Notes under the pieces: generated by a model
Databases searched by the model: none
What the model was told of the DNA's origin: nothing
The model's input: only the letters and a program-made list of their open reading frames with translations
Part shown: in pieces, positions 53,379-61,312 of the stretch
Numbering within the stretch: the first letter of the stretch is position 1
Layout: every line of letters begins with the position of its first letter
Program-made: the position numbers and the translations under genes
Assembly: GCF_007183175.1 (NCBI RefSeq)
Contig: NZ_AP019807.1
Location: 3,282,001-3,346,000 of the forward strand
Origin: Microbulbifer sp. GL-2
GTDB lineage: Bacteria > Pseudomonadota > Gammaproteobacteria > Pseudomonadales > Cellvibrionaceae
Direction: 5' to 3'
Length of the DNA: 64,000 nucleotides

Positions 53379-56300
53379 GTGAAAATTTCTGATGTATTTA
53401 TCCAGCGCCCGGTGTACAGCTGGTTACTGATGCTGATTTGCTTGGTAGGAGGAATCTGGGCACTGTCAGATATTGGCCGCCTGGAGGACCCTGCCTTTAC
53501 TATTAAAGAGGCTCGTGTGTTTACCCTCTATCCGGGAGCCAGTGCCCAGCGGGTCGAGGAGGAGGTGACTGAGAAGCTGGAAGTTGCTATTCAACAAATG
53601 GGACAGCTGGATAAGGTGACCTCGACTTCCAGCCCAGGGATGTCGGAAATTCGTGTACAGATCAAAGACCAGTATGCCTCTGAGGAGTTGGCCCAGGTTT
53701 GGGATGAATTGCGCCGTAAAGTTAACGATGCTCAGCGTGAACTGCCAAGTGGTGCCATGCAGTCTGTGGTCAATGATGACTTCGGTGAAGTTTATGGCAT
53801 TTACTATGCGGTGACGGGTGATGGCTTTTCACTGACAGAAATGCGTGAAATTACCAAGGCAATTCGCCGTGAATTACTGGGTGTTGAGGGTGTGGCAAAG
53901 GTCTCCCGCTCCGGTGTTATCGATGAAGTGGCATACCTGGATATTGTTGAATCCCGCCTGGCACAATTCGGTTTCTCCCTTGATGATCTGGCCCAGGTAC
54001 TGCAGACGGAAAGCTCTACCCAGCGCGTTGGTGAAATAGAGGGGCAGGATCTTCGAACCCGTATTGTAGTGGACAACCCAGCCAGCGACCTGGAATCCGT
54101 GCAGAATATCCTCGTGGGTGTACCGGGTTCTACTGCAATGCTGGCGGTGCGTGATATTGCTGATGTATCCCTCGGTTATGATGAAAATCCAAACTTTATT
54201 GCGCGATTTAATGGTAAACAGGCTATTTTAATTGGTGTGGCTGGAGCTGAGAATACCAATATTGTTAATGTGGGAATGGCAGTGGAAGCCAAGCTCAACG
54301 AGATTAAAACGGGCCTGCCTCTCGGGGTTGAAATCCAGCCGGTTTATGAGCAGCATAAAGTTGTTGAGGAAAGTGTTAACGGCTTCCTCTTCAACCTGAT
54401 TGGCTCGGTAGTAATCGTTACCCTGGTACTCTGTGTGTTTATGGGCTGGCGCTCCGGCGTGGTTGTAGGTGTAGTGCTGGGGCTGACTGTACTTGGAACT
54501 GTGCTGATCATGAACTTGTTCGGCCTGAACCTGCAGCGTATATCTCTGGGCGCCCTGATTATTGCCATGGGCATGCTGGTGGATAACGCTATTGTTGTGG
54601 CCGAAGGCATGCTAATGGGAGTGCAGAAAAAAGAGGCTCCACAAAACGCTGCTCGCAGAGTGGTAAGGCAGACTTTCTGGCCGCTTCTCGGCGCAACTAT
54701 TATCGGGATCATGGCCTTCTCCGGTATTGGGCTTTCCGATGACGCAACCGGTGAGTTCCTCTTCTCTCTGTTTGCTGTAATTGGCATCTCCCTTCTGCTT
54801 AGCTGGATCCTGGCAATTACCATTACGCCTTATCTGGGTTATCACCTGTTCAAGCCAGGTAAGGATGCTGAAAATCATGATCCCTACAGCGGTCGTTTCT
54901 ATCGTATGTATTCCGGAGTTTTGTCCGGTGCGCTGAATCGCCGTGGGCGTACTATTACCTTGCTGGTGGTGGTGACTCTGGTCAGTTACTTCGGCTTTGG
55001 GTTTGTAAAACAGGGTTTCTTCCCCAACTCTAACGCTCCACTCTTTTATGTGAATTACCTCCTGCCCCAAGGCAGTGATATCAATCGCACCGAGAATGCA
55101 CTGCAAAAAGCTACGGACTTTTTGTTGGAACAGGATGAAGTGGTGTCAGTTACAGCGGTTGCCGGTAGTGGTGCAGATCGCTTTATGTTGACCTATGCCC
55201 CCGAGCCACCAAATTCTGCTTATGGCCAGCTGATTGTGCGCACAGAAAACCGTGAACAGATTTCAGGCCTGATAGAGCGGGCTAAAACAGAGTTACGTGG
55301 TTCTCAGCCGGAAGCCCTCATTACCTTCAAGCGCTTGGTGTTTGGACCCGGCGGTGGTGCCGATGTTGAGGTGCGTATTTCCGGTCACGACTTCAATAAC
55401 CTGCGTGCGCTCGCCGAAGGTACCGAGCAACTTTTCCGGGAAAATGGCCTGGATGATATTCGTCATAACTGGCGTGGCCGGGAACCCACTATTCGAGCTC
55501 ACCTCGACAATGAGCGGGCTCGTGTGGCTGGGGTGACGAATACGGATATCAGCCGCACTATTCAGTTCGCTACTGCTGGATACCGGGTAGGGGATTTTGA
55601 AAGTGGCGATCGTATTATCCCGATTGTTGCGCGTATGCCGGAAGGTGACCGCAACCAGGTTGGGTCTCTTCAGGATCGTCTGGTGTGGAGCCCGAATGAG
55701 CAGGGGTATATTCCGGCCGGTCAGCTAGTCTCGAATTTTGAGACTACCGCTGAAGAAGGGTTGATCCAGCGTCGGGATCGGGTGCCGACAATTACTATCA
55801 GTGCGGAGGCACCTGAAGGGATCACAGCTATGGCTGCCTTTAACCGTATTCGAGCGGGAATTGAAAATATGCCCCTGCCGCCGGGTTACCATATTGAGTT
55901 CGGTGGAGAATATGAAAGCTCTACGGATGCGCAGAAGTCCCTGGGTAAAGGGTTGCCCCTCGGCTTCCTGATCATGATCCTGGTCTCTATCCTGTTGTTT
56001 GGCACTGTGCGCGAGCCGCTAATTATCTGGTTGGTGGTCCCCATGTCCCTGGTGGGTGTGGTGGTCGGTCTGCTGCTGACAGGATTACCCTTTGGCTTTA
56101 TGTCACTGCTGGGTGTATTGAGCTTGTCTGGAATGTTGATTAAAAATGCAGTGGTGTTGGTGGATGAGATCGAGGTGCAGACCGAAGCCGGCCTGCCGCG
56201 TCTAACCGCAATTCAGCGAGCCAGTGTCAGTCGTTTGCGTCCGGTGTTCCTTGCCGCAGTAACAACCATTCTTGGTATGTCACCACTGTTATTTGATGCA

Positions 56301-56486
56301 TTTTTTGCCGATATGGCAGTGACAATTATGGGTGGTTTGGGTTTCGCAACAGTGCTAACACTGATTGCGGTGCCAGTATTCTATGCAGTTTTCCATAAAG
56401 TGAAGCCTACGGAGGTGACTGATACCGGGGAGAGTACCGCACAGACACTGGATCGGCAGCCCAGCGCGGAGCCCGTGTCTGCTTAA
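53379..56486 (+). CDS. RND efflux transporter, inner-membrane pump subunit (HAE1/AcrB-like)
   Basis: This proton-driven tripartite-pump permease has 1035 residues with twelve TM helices. It opens MKISDVFIQRPVYSWLLMLI and has the first large periplasmic loop after TM1. The central TM4 motif GALIIAMGMLVDNAIVVAEG contains the conserved aspartates for proton relay. TM helices 10-12 are seen in LIIWLVVPMSLVGVVVGLLL, NAVVLVDEIEVQTEAG and FLAAVTTILGMSPLLFD. It starts at GTG 53379. The substrate is unknown. The RLRPVFLAA motif is canonical, and the C-terminal tail is soluble. The operon ends at the strong hairpin at 56524-56574. Confidence 0.94.
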   Translation: MKISDVFIQRPVYSWLLMLICLVGGIWALSDIGRLEDPAFTIKEARVFTLYPGASAQRVEEEVTEKLEVAIQQMGQLDKVTSTSSPGMSEIRVQIKDQYASEELAQVWDELRRKVNDAQRELPSGAMQSVVNDDFGEVYGIYYAVTGDGFSLTEMREITKAIRRELLGVEGVAKVSRSGVIDEVAYLDIVESRLAQFGFSLDDLAQVLQTESSTQRVGEIEGQDLRTRIVVDNPASDLESVQNILVGVPGSTAMLAVRDIADVSLGYDENPNFIARFNGKQAILIGVAGAENTNIVNVGMAVEAKLNEIKTGLPLGVEIQPVYEQHKVVEESVNGFLFNLIGSVVIVTLVLCVFMGWRSGVVVGVVLGLTVLGTVLIMNLFGLNLQRISLGALIIAMGMLVDNAIVVAEGMLMGVQKKEAPQNAARRVVRQTFWPLLGATIIGIMAFSGIGLSDDATGEFLFSLFAVIGISLLLSWILAITITPYLGYHLFKPGKDAENHDPYSGRFYRMYSGVLSGALNRRGRTITLLVVVTLVSYFGFGFVKQGFFPNSNAPLFYVNYLLPQGSDINRTENALQKATDFLLEQDEVVSVTAVAGSGADRFMLTYAPEPPNSAYGQLIVRTENREQISGLIERAKTELRGSQPEALITFKRLVFGPGGGADVEVRISGHDFNNLRALAEGTEQLFRENGLDDIRHNWRGREPTIRAHLDNERARVAGVTNTDISRTIQFATAGYRVGDFESGDRIIPIVARMPEGDRNQVGSLQDRLVWSPNEQGYIPAGQLVSNFETTAEEGLIQRRDRVPTITISAEAPEGITAMAAFNRIRAGIENMPLPPGYHIEFGGEYESSTDAQKSLGKGLPLGFLIMILVSILLFGTVREPLIIWLVVPMSLVGVVVGLLLTGLPFGFMSLLGVLSLSGMLIKNAVVLVDEIEVQTEAGLPRLTAIQRASVSRLRPVFLAAVTTILGMSPLLFDAFFADMAVTIMGGLGFATVLTLIAVPVFYAVFHKVKPTEVTDTGESTAQTLDRQPSAEPVSA

Positions 56487-56523
56487 CGGAGTGAAAGCCG
56501 GGTAAAAGCTATCCGGTGAAATG

Positions 56524-56574
56524 AAAAAACAGGGGGTGCAAAAGAGAAAGCTCTTTTGCACCCCCTGTTTTTTT
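56524..56574 (+). terminator. Very strong intrinsic terminator of the efflux operon
   Basis: A perfect 23-bp stem: AAAAAACAGGGGGTGCAAAA and GAG, loop AAAG, then its complement ending in seven Ts. The stem includes A and T tracts, so it works in both directions. Confidence 0.93.
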
Positions 56575-56586
56575 GGTTAGTTATTT

Positions 56587-57450
56587 TAGAGTTATTGTCA
56601 ATTCTGGTGTTCAATAAGCCTGATCAAGCTGCGCTCTGATTGGCTGTTGGGGCGTTTATGGAAGGGGCTCTTCCAGCCCTGGCACCATCGCCAATCGCCA
56701 GCTCTGGGGCGTTCATGCCGTGTCTTTCAGCTTTCCAATACACCTTTCCAGCTAAGCGTTGATTCACATACTCCATCCTCAATGCCAGAAAGTGTTTTTC
56801 TCCACACTCATCCACACCAATGACAACCAGCGCGCAGAGCTTGTTTTATTCCGAGCGCAAGCCGCTGTATATGCCGTCTACCCAGATATACACCCAGTGA
56901 TCTTTATCTAATTGTTTACTTCGCCAAGCATCATATTCACTTTTCCACTGTCCTTTCAGGCGAGCCACGGTGCTGGTCGATAGGCCCTTCGCTTCCAGAC
57001 CGACCAATATCGACAGTGCTTCCTCACTCTCACACGTTCAGGTATAGCCACGGCAGAGCCGCCTCCAGCGAGCGGGCTTTGCGTACGTAAGGCGGCACCA
57101 AAGCAGAATGGAAGTTTACCGGCTCGCCGTCCTTACTTCGGACTTTCGGTACCTTGATCTTCACCGGACTCGACCCCGGTCTGTATATCGTGTTCCGGCA
57201 AGTAACCATTACGGACTACAGCCGCACGGCCGTCGTCCAGGCAGCGATCTTGTAAGTCCTCTATGAAGGTCGACAGCTCTGCCCCTATGCAACAGCTCTT
57301 GTGCCCACCGGCGTAGCAGTTATGTCAGTGGGTCAGCATTCTTATCCATAGAGACGTACTCTTGGTTGGTTGACTGTTTGGCGACAACAAATTAACCAGA
57401 TACGCTGCTTTTTTTCAAACCCTCAAACATCAGAATTGGTTATAACTCTA
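56587..57450 (-). mobile_element. Decayed IS256-family element with both terminal repeats
   Basis: The ends are near-matching inverted repeats of about 25 bases (56587-56611 TAGAGTTATTGTCAATTCTG and its complement at 57426-57450; about 21 of 25 match). Read on the minus strand, pieces of an IS256 transposase appear in order but in different frames: GRAAVVRNGYLPEHDIQTGV, PEHD..., PYVRKARSLEAALPWLYL, STVARLKGQWKSEYDAWRS, VYIWVDGIYSGLRSE, LCALVVIGVDECGEKHFLAL and GMNAPELAIGDGA. A stop follows GLRSE. About 860 bases remain of roughly 1.3 kb, so the C-terminal half is deleted. It marks the start of the accessory region. Confidence 0.82.
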
Positions 57451-57459
57451 TAAAAACTG

Positions 57460-57864
57460 TCAAAAGCTAATATCTATGAACTTGATACCACCTGAACTAG
57501 GGAGGTGATGGCCTTTAGATACTTTATTTATACAGCTAGATTTATTTTTATAGAAATGTTTGTTAGCACTATGTAATACCCCAGACAAGATTTTTCCTTC
57601 GGAACCTAATTCAAGTGTAACTACACCATCCAAAGCTAGTAAAGACATTTTCTCTGCAGATAATTTGGCTGAATTTTTTTCTTTTTCTTTATGCAAGCAT
57701 TCTAGCATGATCATATCTTTCAAAAATTGTACCTCTTTTGAGTGTTCTATTTTGTATAGATGTATTTCCCTTAAGTGTGAATGTATGTATCCCAATCTTG
57801 ATTGGTTAGATGTGCAACTTACAGTGAGTAGCGAAAAAAAAATCAAAAAAGTGCATAACTTCAT
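57460..57864 (-). CDS. Small lipoprotein of unknown function
   Basis: ATG 57864 follows GAGGTTCTT. The signal MKLCTFLIFFSLLTVSCTSN has the lipobox LTVSC, so the mature protein is lipidated. The remaining 110 residues are basic and helical at first (HSKEVQFLKDMIMLECLHKE) and then strand-rich (GVVTLELGSEGKILSGVLHS). The two late cysteines may pair. Family unknown. Its first 60 bases and upstream region are part of a direct repeat whose other copy at 61251-61537 preserves only the 5' end of the gene. Base composition is far more AT-rich than the core. Confidence 0.7.
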   Translation of the reverse strand: MKLCTFLIFFSLLTVSCTSNQSRLGYIHSHLREIHLYKIEHSKEVQFLKDMIMLECLHKEKEKNSAKLSAEKMSLLALDGVVTLELGSEGKILSGVLHSANKHFYKNKSSCINKVSKGHHLPSSGGIKFIDISF

Positions 57865-58090
57865 AAGAACCTCGACATCATCATTCGATTTGGCAGTTAA
57901 GGGGGTGTACCTATTCAGACGTAATGCTGATGTTTTAATTTAAGCATTAATTCTTAAAATTTTTAGTGTCCTCATGAAATTGCAACTTGAGAGCAAGTGA
58001 TGAGCACGATTAGCGTAAAGTTGCATATGTATGAGGACATTCTCACCTGTATTGAGTGTAAAAACATATGATTTTAGAGTGTTGAGTTTG
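57801..58090. repeat. Direct repeat, copy 1 (about 290 bases)
   Basis: From ATTGGTTAGATGTGCAACTT to GAGTGTTGAGTTTG. The same sequence recurs at 61251-61537 with about one difference in ten and a few 1-3 base gaps. It covers the start of the lipoprotein gene (57864 backwards) and its upstream region. It ends exactly where an IS66-type terminal repeat begins (58091), so that element entered this copy after duplication. Confidence 0.88.
57968..58038. repeat. Imperfect 71-base palindrome inside the direct repeat
   Basis: GTCCTCAT (57968-57975) and TGCAACTT (57981-57988) are mirrored by AAGTTGCA (58018-58025) and ATGAGGAC (58031-58038), with equal 5-base internal loops (GAAAT/TATGT) and a 29-base head. 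In copy 2 (61417-61481) the inner arms are intact but the outer arm has eroded to ATGAAAAC. Confidence 0.75.
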
Positions 58091-58465
58091 GTAAGCGGTG
58101 CATGAACCACATTATTCAACTTGCTTTGACAGGCTGGCATGATGCCCCCTCCATCAACTTCGGAGGGAAGCCCCATGAATCAGCAGCAATGGCAAAGTCA
58201 TGTCAGGGCCTACGATAAAAGCTCTCAATCCAAGCACTCCTATACTCGTAAGCGCAACCTAAACTACAGCCAGTTCCGCTACTGGTACCGTAAACTATCT
58301 GAACAAACGCCTGTGTCTGATACCCCTGACTTTGTTCCCGTGGATATCAAGTCTCCTGTGGCCACTAGGGGAAGCCTGGGTATATTGGAGCTCCCAAATG
58401 GCATAAAGCTGGTGATCAATAGCCCGGTGTTGTTGGCTCAAATTCCTGGCCTTATGGACCTGTAA
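58091..58465 (+). mobile_element. IS66-family left end and accessory gene tnpA
   Basis: GTAAGCGGTGCATGAACCAC at 58091 is an IS66-type terminal repeat (GTAAGCG start). The following frame (best start ATG 58175 after GGAGGGAAG) encodes a 96-residue IS66 accessory protein: QQQWQSHVRAYDKSSQSK, FRYWYRKLSEQ, FVPVDIKS and LELPNGIKLVINSPVLLAQI. In intact elements tnpB and tnpC follow; here an IS3 fragment begins at once, so the element is truncated at 58466. Confidence 0.8.
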
Positions 58466-58466
58466 A

Positions 58467-58925
58467 TACGATGTGGCTACCGTTATAGACTTCACGCTCG
58501 CCGTATCGTTGGATGCGCCCTCTCAGGGAAACCAGATGCTACCCTAACGATAAAAGCACTGGAAATGGCTTGGGAGCAGCAAGTAAACCCCAATGGAGTT
58601 ATGTTCCACTCGGATCAAGGCAGTCAGTATACCAGTCATCATTTCTGCCAAGGGTTGTGGCGCTACCGAATGCCCCAGAGCATGAGTCGATGTGGAAATT
58701 GCTGGGATAATGCACCAATTGGAAAGACTGATTCGGAGTCCGAAAAGAGAGTGAATACCCTCTCTCGGTTACACCTCTATCACAGAAGCAGGCCGAGACA
58801 TCAGCCATTACCTGATGACTTACTACAACTGGGAGTGTCCCCACCAACACAATGACGGAGTACCGCCCGCAAAAGCGGAAGAAAAACTTAACTTACTGTC
58901 CGGACACAGTTGGCCACTACAGTAT
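58467..58925 (+). pseudogene. IS3-family orfB transposase remnant
   Basis: Three overlapping frames supply pieces of a DDE integrase: VATVIDF, ARRIVGCALSGKPDATLTIK, ALEMAWEQQVNPNGVMFHSD, QGSQYTSHHFCQGLWRYRMP, SMSRCGNCWDNAPI, then GRDISHYLMTYYNWECPHQH and GVPPAKAEEKLNLLSG. The first Asp (VIDF) and the second (HSDQ) survive; the glutamate region is damaged and frames change three times. The N-terminal part and orfA are missing. Nested next to the IS66 fragment, so this is a composite scar. Confidence 0.85.
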
Positions 58926-58979
58926 GCATACACTGCCGCTGAAGAAGTTGGTCCAACTAGCCGGCATTCTAAGGTGACG

Positions 58980-59153
58980 TTTAACTATCTGGTGATGAGC
59001 CGACCAATGGAGGAAAGTCCCATCTGTTATGAAGTGCTACTTAAGCACTTTAGGCTGCTGGAGATTTTTGATAAGCACAACAAAGACACGGTGATTCGGG
59101 TGGTTGATACGATTAGCATGGCTGTCCATATTTCTTCCATTTTTCTCCTATAG
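58980..59153 (+). pseudogene. C-terminal fragment resembling an XRE-type regulator
   Basis: Directly after the IS3 remnant the frame reads TFNYLVMSRPMEESPICYE, VLLKHFRLLEIFDKHNKD, TVIRVVDTISMAVHI. The L-x-x-F-x-x-L-x-x-x-D-x-V-I-x-x-V-D end resembles the tail of small helix-turn-helix proteins of the XRE class. No helix-turn-helix remains and no start codon is credible. Low confidence; it may be a fusion of unrelated debris. Confidence 0.35.
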
Positions 59154-59189
59154 TGTCGAAGCACTTGCCCTTGAATGACTCGATGGATT

Positions 59190-59670
59190 ATGAAAATCAA
59201 AGCAACCTTGAATCGCGATAGAGACTAGCCTGCTGTTCTATGCCCTCAGCCTAGGATTACTCACTGGTGTATTGCAAAGCTGTGGAGGTGCTGGAAGCTC
59301 CTCCTCGGAAAGGGAAACGGAAATGGAAATTGAAACAAGCAGTGAAGGGAGTAACAGTGGCAATAGTGACTCTTGGAATGATGGCCGCTTGGAAGACGTG
59401 GACAGCCGCTCAGAGGACGCCGTTGTTTGGATTGTTAACACCACCAGTGAGCACGTTCCTTTCATATATGAGAACAACAATAATAAACAGATTCTGGTAA
59501 ATGTATAAAGTGTCGAATGGCAGGGACTGTATATGAGTCACTTCTACTGGCATCCCAACTACAAAATTCCCATTTCAGGATCAGCGGAACGAGAGAGTTC
59601 ATCGCGCTTACAGCTTGAAGGACGAACCGAATACGAAGATTTGGTCTTTATGGAATCTTGCCTGTTATAG
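59190..59670 (+). pseudogene. Decayed lipoprotein gene (frameshift in signal peptide and in-frame TAA)
   Basis: ATG 59190 starts KIKATLNRDR, and one base too many then shifts the frame, in which a lipoprotein signal continues: TSLLFYALSLGLLTGVLQSC with lipobox LQSC, followed by a Ser/Glu/Asn-rich spacer and VVWIVNTTSEHVPFIYENN. The frame stops at TAA 59506-59508 but stays open afterwards for 53 more codons (SVEWQGLYMSHFYWHPNYKI, then LEGRTEYEDLVFMESCLL, stop TAG 59668-59670). Both parts have the same style, so the TAA looks like a C-to-T change of CAA. Function unknown; apparently exported. Confidence 0.65.
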
Positions 59671-59999
59671 GCTATAGATTGATACATTTGATCTAAATAA
59701 TTCTAGAATGAAAAATCACGAAATTGAAGTTGTGAAGTTAATAGCATAGGGAAAGTGTAATAATGAAATACTATTTTTTTATCTACCAAATGTTAGAGAG
59801 GGAGGCTTATGAACATACAGGGAATAGGCTACGGAGGAGCTTAATTTCTCGCAAGTCTAGGTGGGCAATGGGAAGCCTGAAAGTGTCTCTGCTTGCTGTT
59901 ACCCATAGGAGACTGGTCACTCTTTCTCAAAAAAGTTAGAGTTACCGTGAAGACTTTTTTAAAATTTAAACTATACACCAATGATTAGAGAGTGAAAAC
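59671..59999. other. Intergenic region before the deamidase-like gene
   Basis: This is 329 AT-rich bases. A very short frame MNIQGIGYGGA (59810-59845) follows a strong GGGAGG and stops at TAA; if that TAA were CAA it would continue FLASLGGQWEA. It could be a leader or the remnant of a gene start. No promoter is confident. Confidence 0.35.
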
Positions 60000-60707
60000 A
60001 TGGTCAAAATATTGCAAGAATCGTCGCTGGGCGGCCGTACCCGAGATATGTCACTTTTAAAGAAATATAAAAAAAAGATCCCCCGCTCGCAAGGTGTTTT
60101 TGTTCCACAGGCGGAATTCGGGGTCATAAGTCCTATGGATATGCCAGAGGGCATACAAACTATTTTCACGAACGGAATGGGCCCTTGTCTTGGAATTTTG
60201 ATTGTAGGAGATAATTCAAAAGTGGGAGTGGCGCATCTCGACGAAGATATTCGTGGCAATGAATTTGGGTTTATAAACAGGCTTGTTGCTGAGTTTCCTA
60301 TTAAAAGAGTTGGATTCATATGTTTTTCTGGTTCCTATTTGTCAAAACAAGGTCTAACTTCTTCCCTTGAGTGGGGTGTTCAGCGTGTATTCAGTACGAT
60401 CAGATCTTATTATGGTGGAGGCGGAACCTATGATGCAGACCTTTACTATTTGGACCATTGCTCAAATTTGTGTTACAACTTTATTGATAATGTGATTTTT
60501 GAGCCTAACAATGATTCAGTTTGGACATCCACTGCCTATAGTCCGTCGATATATAGAAGCCATTATGCGAAATATTATAATTCATATTCTGGTGCCAAAA
60601 TAGCGCAATCTTCTAATCCTGTTTGTAAAACAAAACGTGCTACGTTAGGAGAAGATATGAAACTACTTAATCCTTACTATAAACCCACGCACATGAACCG
60701 CATTTAA
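60000..60707 (+). CDS. Orphan protein with CheD/CNF1/BLF1-like deamidase motif
   Basis: This 235-residue soluble protein has no signal peptide. Around residues 50-80 it reads PEGIQTIFTNGMGPCLGILI and then VGDNSKVGVAHLDED. T57, C63 and H79 reproduce the spacing of the catalytic T-x5-C and later histidine of CheD (T21, C27, H44 in Thermotoga) and of the toxins BLF1 and CNF1, which deamidate glutamines. The flanking strands (GPCLGILIVGD, KVGVAHL) suit the same beta-sandwich core. Residues 95-180 have further strands and an YYGGGGTYDADLYY loop; the tail is basic. No chemotaxis gene is near, so it is not a plain CheD. GAGAG precedes ATG 60000. A substrate cannot be named. Family assignment is inference from motif spacing. 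Confidence 0.55.
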   Translation: MVKILQESSLGGRTRDMSLLKKYKKKIPRSQGVFVPQAEFGVISPMDMPEGIQTIFTNGMGPCLGILIVGDNSKVGVAHLDEDIRGNEFGFINRLVAEFPIKRVGFICFSGSYLSKQGLTSSLEWGVQRVFSTIRSYYGGGGTYDADLYYLDHCSNLCYNFIDNVIFEPNNDSVWTSTAYSPSIYRSHYAKYYNSYSGAKIAQSSNPVCKTKRATLGEDMKLLNPYYKPTHMNRI

Positions 60708-60727
60708 CTCTAAACGCTTATGGGTAC

Positions 60728-60832
60728 TATTAACCCGGCGGACTTATTATTCGGTGTAGGATGGTATCTTACTCCACATACTACCTAGTTAATTGTGTGG
60801 CATTCAGGAACTATTAGTCCGCCGGGTTAATA
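60728..60832. repeat. 105-base element with perfect 17-bp inverted ends
   Basis: TATTAACCCGGCGGACT (60728-60744) is repeated exactly in reverse complement at 60816-60832. The 71-base interior has no frame and can form additional short pairings. It looks like a MITE or the joined ends of a deleted insertion sequence; as RNA it would form a long hairpin 20 bases after the deamidase-like stop. There is no T-run and no obvious target duplication. Confidence 0.75.
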
Positions 60833-60976
60833 ACGATTTCCAGACGTGATGTGTCGAGACAAAGGGAAAACAGATTTTTTAATTCCTACCCTCGAATCTC
60901 AGATATATTTGATGAAGGTTCTTGAAAGCAAAAGTAAGTGATCTTACAAGTGTAGATTGACAATAAAGTTACATGC

Positions 60977-61248
60977 TGTGGTAGTTCAGGCTTGATCTGA
61001 CAGTCACCGGTTTTTCAGAAGGTGTTCTGTCAGGTCAAATTCAGTTTACGAGTTATGGTGCCTTTTGCATCTTAAAGTGTTGCCATTGGAGTGCGGCTGC
61101 AACACTTCTTACCCTGATGGGTCCGATCATTATTGTAATATACGAGCCACTCCACTAGATCCTTTTGAAGCTCCTCTACAGCCCCGTAGATCTTGCGACG
61201 TAATGATAGTTGGTAGAACTCTTGTAAAATTGTTTTATGGAATCGCTC
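60977..61248 (-). mobile_element. IS481-family right end with C-terminal transposase fragment
   Basis: The outer end TGTGGTAGTTCAGGCTTGATCTGACA (first 20 of which are TGTGGTAGTTCAGGCTTGAT) at 60977-61002 matches the IS481 type. On the minus strand 61248-61072 encodes, without interruption, ERFHKTILQEFYQLSLRRKI, YGAVEELQKDLVEWLVYYNN, DRTHQGKKCCSRTPMATL and then a stop. This is the C-terminal part of an IS481 DDE transposase (E and the YN-x-x-R-x-H-Q-G motif). It is cut off exactly where direct-repeat copy 2 begins. Confidence 0.8.
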
Positions 61249-61250
61249 AC

Positions 61251-61312
61251 ATTGGTTGGATGTGCAACTTACAGTTAGTAGCGAAAAAAATCAAAAAAGT
61301 GCATAGCTTCAT
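61251..61312 (-). pseudogene. Truncated 5' end of a second lipoprotein gene copy
   Basis: ATG 61312 reads MKLCTFLIFFATN and shifts out of frame relative to the intact gene at 57864 (seven As instead of nine). It is cut at 61251 by the junction with the IS481 remnant. It shows that the repeat was once a copy of a gene start. Confidence 0.7.

Noticed and set aside
57968..58038. attC site or CRISPR repeat in the palindrome
   Set aside because: No GTTRRRY core in the right place, and only two diverged copies 3.4 kb apart, so neither an attC nor a CRISPR array fits.
58815..59153. A single real protein spanning the IS3 end and the following segment
   Set aside because: The first part is clearly the IS3 transposase C-terminus; the open frame continues only by chance into other sequence.
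60000..60707. Ordinary CheD of a chemotaxis operon
   Set aside because: No che gene nearby, the protein is about 75 residues longer than CheD, and flanking CheD motifs are absent; kept only as a fold-level resemblance.
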